Shown here piece by piece: positions 22,476-33,070 of a stretch of 64,000 bases of DNA (position 1 is its first letter; the number at the start of each line of letters is the position of its first letter). The notes below the pieces were generated by a model. That model had not been told where the DNA came from, did no database searches, and was given only the letters and a program-made list of their open reading frames with translations. Source of the DNA: Amoebophrya sp. A120 (lineage: Eukaryota > Sar > Dinophyceae > Syndiniales > Amoebophryaceae); NCBI GenBank assembly GCA_905178155.1, contig CAJINV010000002.1, positions 5,017,709 through 5,081,708 on the forward strand, given 5' to 3'. A program made the translations under genes and the position numbers.

Positions 22476-22536
22476 CTACGCATTACAGGCGCAACATGGG
22501 TCAAATGTGCACGCTCACGCATGCCATAGGCCCCAA
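22476..22536. repeat. 61-bp inverted repeat, arm 2
   Basis: Begins CTACGCATTACAGGCGCAAC and ends ATAGGCCCCAA. Exact reverse complement of 21150-21210, and it lies inside the spacer of the 116-bp inverted repeat, so the two inverted repeats are interlocked. Confidence 0.9.
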
Positions 22537-22552
22537 CAATTGGGGCCTTCTC

Positions 22553-22668
22553 TGGACGTGGCTGGCCTTCTCTAGGTTGGTTTCTACTATCTTTGTCTGG
22601 TTCTGCCCCGCGTGTGGCTACGTGGGTGGCTCGTATTTCGTTCTGTGTTCTGGATCGATCTAACATGG
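22553..22668. repeat. 116-bp inverted repeat, arm B
   Basis: Begins TGGACGTGGCTGGCCTTCTC and ends GATCGATCTAACATGG. Pairs with 22202-22317 without a visible mismatch, so it is either a recent inverted duplication, the ends of a young element, or an assembly fold-back. Confidence 0.9.
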
Positions 22669-22679
22669 GGGCCTAACGT

Positions 22680-23330
22680 GCAAGAATCTTGCTAGTTGGT
22701 GGTCAGACATGAGAAAATCTCACAAGCTGGGAGCTGGACGACAAAAAATCTTCGGAGGCAGCAGCTCCACAGCAGAAAAACGGGGTGAGGTGACAACCGG
22801 TTTTCACAACATCCCAGAAGCTTCTGACCTAACAGCACAAAATCTGGCAAGTTGGCGGCCCCATAACGCAAAATATTGCGACTGTTTGCCTATATGGGTC
22901 CCGAGATTGGATTGCGTGGCGCGTAAATCTTGACTATTGTCTGCATTTGGCCCTGGATCGCGATTATGGGCAGCCCAATTGTCGTACTTTGCCACTACAA
23001 GGGCCATGATCGCGGCTCTGGGCGACCAGATCGCAATTTTTGGCCGCCATTGGCGTAGGAGATGTGGTTCTGGGCAGTCAGATCGTGATTTTCGAATGAT
23101 TTCCTGTCTCTATGTGCCCCTAAATTGCACCATGGGGCGGCTGCGTCCAGATTCGGCACGGCACCTTGCACAATGATCGCGATTCTAGGCAGTCCGATTG
23201 CGATTCTTGATCGCGGTCGGCGCCGGGATCGCGTTTCTGGGCGACCGGATCGCGATTTTGTGCTTCTGTCGGCCCTGATAGCGCTTCAGGCCGTCCGATC
23301 GGGACTTGTTGCCGCCGCGGTTTCCCGGAC
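22680..23330. repeat. Degenerate short repeats, right side of strand switch
   Basis: 22680-22890 carries AAAATCTxxCAAGxTGGxGG units, and 22940-23330 carries many ATCGCGATTxTxGGCxGxCC units (for example GATCGCGATTATGGGCAGCC, GATCGCGATTCTAGGCAGTC, GATCGCGTTTCTGGGCGACC). The same two unit types flank the inverted repeats on the left at 20665-21060. Confidence 0.65.
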
Positions 23331-23846
23331 CGGTGCCTGGTGCAGATCACAGCGCACGTGTCGCCTCTATCTATTTCAGAACTGCCTCTCCGACCGCGGC
23401 AGCTGTGCTCCGTGGCAGGCCATCTCTCACTCGTCCGCCATTGTAAAGATTTGCGTCTATTCACTATTGTGTGCCCCCGCGTGTCCGCTGCGTACCGGGA
23501 TCGTTTACAACATCGTTGCGATATTTTTCTAGCCGCAAGATCGCATACGCAATTTCTTTGCTTCATCCCGGGTCGTGAAACCGTGGCTTCGTGCATCGGA
23601 AGGCGGTGCTTGACGTGTGGGGTGACACCGAAGGCAAATTCGTTGAAAGCGGGCAAAGATACTCGTTTGGCGTGGGGAATCAAAGTCGTTTACCTACTTG
23701 CATTCGTTATGGACGGGGCATGATGCAATTTCTACCTGACGAAGAGAGCGGCGCGTTAAAAAGAAAAGTTTGGACGTGAGCTGATTATGACAAGGTATGG
23801 TGTGGTTTTTTCCGACCCCGCATTATTTATATAAGATAGGACGAGA
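23331..23846. other. Upstream flank of the first plus-strand gene
   Basis: No repeat and no credible gene; short frames only. It ends in an AT-rich patch directly before the start codon at 23847. Confidence 0.45.
23828..23835 (+). promoter_or_regulatory. TATA-like AT-rich patch before start codon
   Basis: TATATAAG inside ATTATTTATATAAGATAGG ends 11 bases before the ATG at 23847. Dinoflagellate core promoters are not usually TATA-based and the distance is too short for a classical TATA box, so this is only a positional observation. Confidence 0.2.
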
Positions 23847-26800
23847 ATGAAAAGCCCGGCGGCCTTCGTTTTCGCCGCAGCGATAGGTCTTTGGCTCTAT
23901 TGGGCCGGCCGCCTTACTGCGGTGTCCGCGACGGAAGCAGACGTTGCCTTTGAAGTGGTCGAGGCCAAGCTGCGCGACCTTGCATCTGCGGTGCAGCACG
24001 AGTTCGCTGCGTCACAAGCGGCACCTTCTCAACCGCTTTCGGAAGTAGAGACAGATCCTGCTTTCGGTGTGCCGGTGTTTCTTCCCCCGCATTTTCAGGG
24101 AAGCAGTGCGGGAGTACATGGAGCTTCCGGACAAGAAGGTCCCGACGTTCTCGCCGACAAGATCCCGCCCCTTGCCGAGTACCCGGCGCGGAATACCGAA
24201 TGGGAGCGGGCCTTGGCGGAGCGTGACCACCTCCACACCGGAGATGAAGGTGCGAAAACAACTTTGAAAAACACGACAAAGATCAACTTCTACAAAAGCA
24301 GCATCTTCCGGAGCAGTAGTACCAACTACAACGCGGAGTACGATGAGGAAAAACAGACCCCGTCGGCTTCATCTCGAGCTTTCGTCGAGAACCGCATCGC
24401 AAAAGTTTTCGCGACCATCTTCGGATACGACAGGGAGCACGAACTTTCCGCGTCCGGCCAGGTCCAGGATAGCGTTGGGTACGCGGTTTTTGGCGCAGAC
24501 GACGGAACTTATGTCCAGTGGCCGCATTTGGCGAGGGATCGGATTATTTTTCCGAGCAACAGCACAGAAAGAACACAAACGTCGGACCTTCCCCCGATGA
24601 GTAAATCCGACGAGGCGAAACTACTATCCTACGACGTTCGCTTTTTGCCCTGGTATCAGCAGACCAAATCCGGCACTAAAGCGGTTTCTCTGTTCGTAGA
24701 TCTCAGTTCCCAGTCCGCGGTCCGTTCTGCATTCCGTGTGTTGGCGTCGTTGAACCAGCAGGACCTGTTTCTGGTCGGTGTAGTCAGCAGCGACTGGAAG
24801 TTGTTTTTAGCCAATCTGCAGCTTCTCCCCGCGAGTGAGCGCAACAAGAGGCGCGCGCGGGACTGGTTGCTGCGGAAGGAAAAGCTGGTGCGGAAAGTGC
24901 TGGCGGGGAATGGGGTGGTGAAAAGCAGTAGCAGTAAAAATGCTAAAATAATTTTTCCACCGGACAAAAAGTTTCTAGAAAGCGCTACTGCCGCGAACGA
25001 CCCAACCGTCGAAGATCTGAATGACGAGCCCGATGTTGACGAGCACCTGCCTATATCAACTGTAAAAATGTCTGGGTCAGGAAGGTTGGAACTTGTGATG
25101 CTAGCTTTGGACTCTAAAAAAATCTGTATTGCATGACCAGCGCGAGCAGTCTAGTTCGCGCTACGCGGGGAGGGCGTTCGTCATGCGGAGTAGGGAGCAT
25201 CAGGAAGCCCTCTAAAAATCTGTGATGCTGGGTCGTGCATTACAGACATCCTGGCTCATGCAAAATATGCATGACAAACCCGGCAACATTCCAGACACAG
25301 ACGTGTTTACATTTGATAGCCGAAACCCTTCCGCCACCTCGGGCTTCTGCCGGATTCCTTCGCGAAAACGGATTACTTGGCGGATTTCAAAACAACCCAT
25401 AACGCCAAGGGGAATAATATGAAAGAGTCTAGTGCAGCAGCTTCTGCGCACGATGAAAACAAGCAGATTCTCCTGAAGATCAAGCGTCTCGAGGGCATTG
25501 CTTTGGACCTCGCGACGCTCGGCGAACTTCCGGTTTCGGTGTTGGCGAAAAAATACCGGTGCGCCAGAAATCAGACGATTCTTGCGCAGGAGGCGGGGGA
25601 GAATTCTCCGGAACAGGCGAAGGAAGAAATGGCACAGGGTGGATCAGACGCAATCAGTGCTCCTTTCGGGCCGAACTTCTGCCCGGAACAAAATCCACTG
25701 CTAGAAGCGGTGATGGACTGCGATATGAAGTACTCCATCCTGCTCCTCGGGCAGCGGACTGGAACTGCTACTTCGGCGAAAGATTCACCGTCGGGCCTCG
25801 GCCAGGTCCATGCGGCTCAGGTGCAGTTTGGAACACAAGCCATCCGAGCGAGCTTTCCGATAGAGTCGGCTCCTGATAGTACAGGATTGGAAATATTAGA
25901 CATGGCAGTAAGTCGTGGCTCAGAGCAAGAGAATCAAGTCTCAGGAGCGGAAAAACTACCGACCAGCAGACCGATTGGCCCCGGAAGTAGTAGTACTTCG
26001 AGTAGTTCGCCAGAAGTTCTCCAGGGTGACCGGATAAAACGGAGCGATATAATAGGCGCCCTGCAAAAAACAAGTGCGCAACAAAGTTCAACTACCGCCG
26101 GCGCGCAGCAATCTTCATCACAGCTCGTTGACAATGGCAGTGACACCAAAACTTACAACAATATTATAATTCCCTTCGACCGCTACTGGGCGTCCGAGCT
26201 CCGGCCGCTGGATTACAAGTACAATTACGACGATTTGACCGACATGCAGCAAGTTACGTGGATGATCCGTCGGGACGTGCGATTTACGAAGCTGGACCAG
26301 CTGACCGCGTGTTTGAATGTAGCCGTGCCAAAGAACATTAAAGCGCCAGCACTTCTTGCATCATCGGCGGCGGGAACAGCAACTGCAGCAGTGGATGAAC
26401 TTCAAGAGCAGCAGCGCGCGGTCCTGTGCGTGGATAGTTCAGCGATTCTACAAAAACCGGTGGAAGAACTCCGGTGTTTGGAAGGCTTCCGGTCCTGGCA
26501 CGACATGAAACTGGCGCCGCAGTTGCGCTGTCGACAAAAATTTTGGGCGGAGAAGGAGGCAATCGAGTTGCGGAAATTCATGCTCAAGCAAGATTTCTTG
26601 GACAAACACGAGGCAAAGAATAAGAACACGGCAGAAAACGCAACAATACAGCAGGCGGAGAAGATCGTCGAGAAGTACAACCTGGTGGGCACGCAGAGCG
26701 GCAGTTTAGACCGGGGTTCCGGGATCGGGTCGGAGCTCCCGGACAAACGGAAGGTGGAAGTGAAAACGATGGAGAAGTATCTGATCGGGCACAACGACGT

Positions 26801-29800
26801 CGATAACTCGATTGGCAGTTTCATGGTGCCGTTCCTGCACGAACAGAGTCGTGGTCAGGATGAAATAGTAGATTTTGAGAATGGGGAAGAGAACCCCAAC
26901 GGACAAGAACAACGGGAGTACACAAAATTTTTCACCTCCTTCGCGCCCTTTTCGTTGGATCACCCGCTAGTGGTGCCTTTGAACAAGCCGAAAAAATTGA
27001 ACGAGAAATTCACCGAGGTAATCACAACCACCGCGGAGAGGTTGCTGCACCAGATGCAGGAGGATATCTACCACATGCTTCCGGCAACGAGAAACACGCA
27101 CGAGCGGCAGAACGCATATCCCACAGGAAAAAGCTGGCAGTGCATATTGGTAATGCCAAAACGCATAGGGAATCGCAAAAAAAAACCGTAGTGCGGATCC
27201 TAAATAGCATGCTCAGGCGGGCTCGCGAGTGGCATACTTTTCTGTGTATTTGTTTTTGCATGACATGCCTTGCCTGCTTTTTTTCTGTGGGATAACGCTC
27301 GCAAGGTGTTGACAGAGGTGGAACTTTTAGAGTTGGAAAACCGGGGGATTGCGTTGGGTTTGGAAAGGACAAACAGCTCCGTGCTGCACAGCATCACCAC
27401 CTTTGAGGATTTGTCATTATTACTCAACGACCCGACTTTAGTCGAAACCGAGTCGCAGGAGCAGGCGGCCGAAATCTTTGAGAAGATCAACAGCCCGTCG
27501 TCCCCGGGCGAAACACGCGGGAAAATTTTGGAGGAAGAGGACGAGGAGGCAGCACGGTTAAGCGAGGGTGCGGCTGGTGGCGTTATAAAAAATCAGGCGA
27601 AACAAGAAGTAGAACCAGGATTGCAGCTAGACTCGACGTCCTCTTCGAACCCAAGAACGCAGCAGCAGCCGCACCACCTGCAGCGCAAACTGAACATTTG
27701 TTACACGCCAGTCGGCGCGTCTTCGAAAAGTGTCGAGCCCTTCCTCGTGCCCGAGCGGGTGGCAAAGGAACAGTTTCTGCGGGAGCAAGGGGAGGAGATA
27801 GAGGAGCGCGCGGCGTTTAACAGCACGGGGTGTTGGCTGCTTTTGTTGCTTCTCGGCTGCTTCTGCTGCGGCTTGTTTGGTCTCGTGGCGTGGGGCGAGC
27901 GGGGCGCGGAGTATTATTTGGACGGCCACGAAGGTGATCTCGAGGCTGGCAACAAACCGCTCACCGAGAATATCATTTGTAAAAACGTCCCCACCCCAGG
28001 GTTGTCATGCAAATCTGCATGCTGAAAATGTTTCTCATGCGGAGACCCATGAGAAACAGTGTCTAGTCGTGTTGTGGGATTTGTGATGCTAGAATCAGCA
28101 TGATATGCTAAATCTGTGATGCTGCTGAACAAGCTAAACAGGATTACACTGCGGGGTCAAACTTGTCATGCGCAACAGCAAAAGCTGACAGATTTGTCTA
28201 GCAGATTTCCCAGCTTGACTCTTGTGTGGGGACGTTTTTACTCAGGATAGAGAAGCAAAAGCGGGGCATGCGGAATTACAACGTGGCCACGGATAGTCGG
28301 ACCGCCAGCCAGGTTGGGCGGGAGGACGCGTACGGCAGGTGGGGATCGCGCGGCACGTTTCCCGCCTGGGGGTCAATGTCGGACGCGATGTACCGGATTT
28401 TTGGCCAGAAGGACAGCGATCATGAGGTGGAACAAGCAGTGACCACGACCCCGCCATTGCTGTCCCCGGCGGACGACGACCAAAGTGCGCACAGTAGGAG
28501 TAAACAAGCGAGCTCTGCTAGTCCTCGCGACGACCAGAGCAGTCTCGAAGATTCTACTTACCCGCTCTCCGATTTTCCGGCGCCGGTCAGCGCAGACGTG
28601 ATCCGGGATCGCCACGGAGTGAGTGAAAGTTACGAGCAGCTCGGCGTTCTCCAGAACTTCGAAAAGTACCCGAAGCGGGCCGGCTATGGATGTGTCAGGA
28701 TCGAAATCGACAAAGTCGAAAGATTTGTGATGCATAAAATGTAGGGCACTGAAGTGCTGTATTGGGGAGCAGGCAAATGAGACCGATTGTGAGCCTTTTT
28801 AGGGGTATACAATGTGCTGCCAGAGTAGCATGACAGGGGCAGTCTTCTTTGCCCAAACAGCATGACAGACTGGATTTGGGTGCTCCCGAGACTTGTCATG
28901 CGCCACTTGGAGACTGGGGCTCCAACTGACATCGATTCTGTGCATCACAAATTTTTCGACTCTGTCAATTTCGATTCTGAAACTTCCATACCGGCCCGCT
29001 GCGTGGGAAGGTGATCCGGGACCGCGATGGGGTGCAAGAGCACTACGAGCGGGTCGGCGTTTTGCAGAATTTCGAGAAATATCAAATGTAAAAATGTCTG
29101 GGTCTGGAAAAGTGTACGCCTGTCATGCAGATTTTCCATGACCCATGAGGTCTGGAATGCGGGACTTAGCATGACAGACTCTGCGAGGTCTCTGCCATGC
29201 CTGTCCTGCGTGAGAAACTCCCCTCCAACCTTGTCAAAAGTGTACAGCTTTTGGCACTCATGCAACACAGATTTTCGCATGCTTCAGATTTACCATGACA
29301 AGTTGGAATCTTCCAGACCCAGACGTATTTGCAATTGATAAGAAAGCACCGACGCGGCTGGTCGGCAAGAGGACGCGGGACCGCATCGAGGAGAAGAAGC
29401 GGAGCATCGGCGAAAAACCGGTGGAAACTGCGGGGGTGCTGCAGAACTTCATCAGAGCAGGGATGCGGAAAGTTTCCGAGACGGTCGCGGGCATTTTTGA
29501 GGAGGAAACTAAGCCAGAAGAAGTAGGGGCGCGTAGAAGTACAGCAACAAGAACCCAAGGAGAAGTAGAAGTGACCTCCGACCCGGACGGGAGAGCGTCG
29601 ATGCTGCAAAACTTCCAGAAAGCCACCGTGGGGCACCATCATGATAGTACTACACCCAGGGCGGGAAAGAAACGAGCGCAGAGCAAAGAATCTGCGAGAG
29701 GACTCGGACGAACAAAAGCGGCGCCCTCGAAAGGAAAAGCGTCCTCATCTTCCAAAGTAGCCGCGGAGCAGAAAAAGGAAGAGAAACGGGAAATAAGAGC

Positions 29801-31915
29801 AAGTGCCGCCGGGGCGCTGCAAGTGGAGGAAGTTCTTGCCGTTCGAAATTCCAACGGGGGCGGGAAAACAGCCCTCGGAGCTGCAGAACTTGGCATTGGC
29901 CTCGCGGCGAAGTACGGAGCAGCAGGGGTCGTGGGGGATAGAGGGAACACGGATGTTGAGCAGCCAGCACCAACGGGTGGAGTGCTTTCGACCTCACCGT
30001 CGGAAGTGGAAAATAATTTTCCTGGAGCGACAACTACGTCCGAAGAAACATTAACCGACAATAGTGCAGCAGGTGGTGCTTCAGCCAAAAATTATGCTGA
30101 CCAAGATCTATCCCTCCTCCCTCCGAGGAGAGAACGGGTCATCAAAGCTGTTTCGCCGATAGGGCTGATCCAAGAGAATTTTGGCGCTACGAAAACCAAA
30201 GCGAAGGCGCAGGTAAAAGCCGTGAGGGCGAAGGCAAAAGCGGCTCTCTCCCCCCGCGCGGCCAAGCTGAAAGAGCAAGCGGGGGAACTGAAGCAGCAAA
30301 TCGCGAACAAAGTCAGCAAAAACGGAATAGGGATGAAGTACAACAGGGGAGCTGCTGCACCAAAGGGGGTTGAGCCGGGGCTTGTGAGCTCTTACCCCGT
30401 GATGTTGCCGCAGAATTTCGAGCAAGAGGATGTCTTCAAGAAGCAGACTATGAAGAAGCAAAACTCCGCTACCATTGTCCCCGACCCGATGTCCATCGTC
30501 GATTTAAACAGCCTGAGTCCGCTGGAAAGAGCGGGCTCAACGGACGGTATGATGTATAATCTCCCCGCCGGAGCAGCAGCTGGGAGCAGCAGTGTCTCTA
30601 ACTACCCAACCGATCCGCAGTCCTCCTCCCCGGTGTTGCAGGCCCGCGGCCCCGTGGACCCGCACTCTTTCGAAGGTGTTGCCGCGATGAGCAAGGATGG
30701 TGTTGAAAAGTCAGACCTACACGTCAGTGCCTACCCGAGCAGAATGGGTGGCGTTTTTGGGTCCGCTGCGTCGGAGGTAGGAGCCACAACTCGTCCCGGC
30801 GGGGAGGAGAAGATGCCCCTAACCACCAGTAAAGAACATGATAGTGGTTCGATTCAGTCCTCCGGGGAGGGTCCGTCGCTCCATGCGGAGCTGATGACGG
30901 TGCACCAATCGATCGGAGTCGACCACGCCAAGGTACGAAGCGAGGTGACCAGTAAGGACCAGGTGTTCGCCTTTGGCAGTACCGCTCTGGACACGCACGC
31001 GGATGGCAAAGTGCAAGTCTACAAAGTAGGCTTCGAGTTGGGCGGAAAGACAGCAGGAGCGCAAGAAAAGGCTGGTTCCAAAAATCAGCATCGCATACCG
31101 ACCCGCGACCGGCTATTGGACATCGATAGCGAAAATTACATTGCGGAAACAGTCGTGAATGCGGACGAGTTGATGAATCCGACTGGCGACATAATTTTTC
31201 CGGCAGATAATGACCAAATTTCCAAAGTTAATACCAGTTCTCTGTCCAATTCCGCCGACGTTGCGGATGAGGGAGACGACGAAGACGAGGACGCATATAT
31301 TTACGCCCCCTCTGATTCGTCACAACCCACAGAAAAGAAGCCGAGGGAACCCACGAAGAAACAGATTCGGGCGCAGCAGCGCAAGCAAAGACTGATCGAC
31401 TTGAAGGGCGACGACTTTTCGACGGTGCGAAAAAACATGAAAACGAAGTCGCGGATCGTCGAGACGTTTGGAACTTCAACGGCGGGAGATGCTACTGCAG
31501 TTATGCATCGCAAAAGCGAAAGGAAAAGCATCGTAGCTAGTGGGAATAGCACTTCTACATTTTTTTGAAAGTAGAAAATTTTGAAAGTTGTCATGCAGCT
31601 GATGATACGAACGCAGATCTATTTTGCAGAGTCGCAAGTATTTGTACAGCGAGTGCGATGCTTTTGCGCATGATAATGCCGGCAGGCGCGGCAAGTAGTG
31701 ACGCAGGCGCTGTGTCCGCAGCTAGTTCCGCCCCTGGAGCAGGTGCAGAGGGGGTGACGACGATGCCCTCCGTGTTGGCAAAGTCAGCCAGTGGGAAGCA
31801 AATCCCGCCGGCGAGCGGCCAGGCGGGAGGCAGCATTGGCGCGAGAATTCTGAAAACCGCGGAAGACAGCCCGCAGGACAATTTCAGCACGCCGCCGAAT
31901 ACAGCAAGAAGCTGA
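23847..31915 (+). CDS. Large type I membrane protein with Cache/VWA-like ectodomain (alpha2-delta-like?)
   Basis: Seven exons (23847-25053, 25324-27116, 27300-27970, 28255-28684, 28996-29079, 29346-~31500, ~31686-31915) total 6570 nt, about 2189 aa; all six introns are introner elements of five families. The N-terminus MKSPAAFVFAAAIGLWLYWA is a signal sequence. Residues ~200-320 (GYAVFGADDGTYVQWPHLAR, YDVRFLPWYQQTKSG, KAVSLFVDLSSQSAVRSAFR) echo the 'G..DG..R..P ... YD.R.RPWY ... vvD.S.S' pattern of Cache plus VWA proteins such as calcium-channel alpha2-delta, but the MIDAS-type DxSxS is degenerate. One TM helix (GCWLLLLLLGCFCCGLFGLV) lies near residue 1180. The long cytoplasmic tail carries recurring (G)VLQNF motifs and low complexity. 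Function beyond membrane topology is inference. Confidence 0.65.
25054..25318. mobile_element. Introner element, family A
   Basis: 265 bp; left end TATCAACTGTAAAAATGTCT, right end GACGTGTTTACATTTGATA. TSD GCCTA/GCCGA (one mismatch) at 25049-25053 and 25319-25323. Excision gives DEHLP/KPFRHLGLL. Interior nearly the same as 250-511. Confidence 0.93.
27117..27294. mobile_element. Introner element, family G
   Basis: 178 bp; ends TATCCCACAGGAAAAAGCTG and TGCTTTTTTTCTGTGGGATA. TSD ACGCA/ACGCT at 27112-27116 and 27295-27299. Excision gives RQNA/RKVLTEVELL. Only copy of this family in the window. Confidence 0.9.
27971..28249. mobile_element. Introner element, family H
   Basis: 279 bp; left TATCATTTGTAAAAACGTCC, right GGACGTTTTTACTCAGGATA. 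TSD GAGAA at 27966-27970 and 28250-28254. Excision gives PLTE/KQKRGMRNY. Sister at 59821-60099 has the same length. Confidence 0.93.
28685..28990. mobile_element. Introner element, family C
   Basis: 306 bp, same length as 15803-16108 and closely similar throughout. TSD CCGGC at 28680-28684 and 28991-28995. Excision gives KRAG/PLRGKVIRD. Confidence 0.94.
29080..29340. mobile_element. Introner element, family A
   Basis: 261 bp; left TATCAAATGTAAAAATGTCT, right CAGACGTATTTGCAATTGATA-like end. TSD AGAAA at 29075-29079 and 29341-29345. Excision gives NFEK/APTRLVGK. It leaves an upstream exon of under 90 nt between it and the family C element at 28685. Confidence 0.93.
31502..31681. mobile_element. 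Probable introner element, family B-like
   Basis: Left end TATGCATCGCAAAAGC, right end GCGATGCTTTTGCGCATGATA; borders less certain than elsewhere. A short repeat GCAG (31497-31500 and 31682-31685) fits excision joining GDATA to GAASSDAGAV. Without it the gene would stop at 31568. Confidence 0.65.
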
Positions 31916-33070
31916 GGAAGATTTTTACAATTGTACGATACGTTTCCAACCTTCAAACAGATCAAACACTATACGAAAATGATCGAGCACATAGCTGCAC
32001 TAGCTACAATTTCAAACGTTAACATTTCAAATGAGTAATAAATATGACACGTTGCTATTCATTACCTTCGGCATTTTTAGTTTTTTCTTCCAATTATCAA
32101 GATCAAGTTTTACGGTATAACGGCAAGCGATAGATCTCTACAGTTGTTGCGGGGATCGAAAGATAGTTATCATGTAGGCTGCGTGGATAAGCGAAACCCG
32201 TACTGTTTTACAGCGTCGAGCGGATCTAGGTGTTGCTTCATCTGCACACAAGAAACTTTACTGTACAATAAGGCTGTTGGCTCAGTTGCAATCCCGGAAG
32301 CAGTATCAGATATAGATTAGCTATGTAGCATCTTTTGATTATTTTTTTTTTAGTTTACTTCTTATGCAGAATTGATGTATTTCTATTACTACTAGCATGT
32401 GTTTTGTTGGATCGCGTTGTACAGAATTGTTTCCAGAAAGTATCACGTTTTAGTACCTCCTACGTGTTCATCTACCCGCTTTTACTGTAGGTGCCCGATC
32501 GGGGACGGCCGCGGCGCATTTGTTCTGGCTGGACTCAAAGATATTGATCTTTGGCGGTAATCCTTTTTTACTCGCCACAGATCTAGTACTCAGCGTTTAG
32601 AGGAAGTAGGTGGTCCGTCGCCGGGTACGTACGTGATGGCGCGGCACAGATCAGGAAAGGTTCTGTTGGATCATAGGACTTGTCAGAGTTATTTGTCTCC
32701 TCATATTAGCACCATCTTCCTTGGTTGCGACTTTTTGTCCGCGCTTCCGGTACTTTACTAGTGAATGAAGCCCATGAAGAAACAAGAGTCACAACTTTCG
32801 ACATGAAAGATGAAAGTGCACCAGGGTCTTTTTTTGAACAAGATATAGGCACGTTTTGAAGTAGTGGTCGCGCGTGCCACTGTAAGACTGTATTTTGTGC
32901 TTGTGATTTTTTTACTTGATTTTTATATTGCCCGGCGACATAATTGCATTGCATAATTTTGATTTGTCGCTACTAAGGGCATTTCACTTCCTTTTTTTGT
33001 CACTGCATAAAAACTAACACTAAAACTCGCAATTACCTTTTACCGCGGAGCGGAAAGACCACGGCAGACG
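31916..33070. other. Intergenic, no gene seen
   Basis: About 1.15 kb of AT-rich DNA between two plus-strand genes. Only short frames; no introner TIR, RNA gene or repeat recognised. Confidence 0.5.

Noticed and set aside
23591-23779. Small plus-strand frame before the Cache/VWA-like gene
   Set aside because: No motif, and it ends before the clear signal-peptide start at 23847; probably chance.
405-25136. Recurring peptide KMSGSGR at the ends of many open frames
   Set aside because: It is the translation of the family A terminal repeat (AATGTCTGGGTCTGG) read into the intron, not a protein domain.
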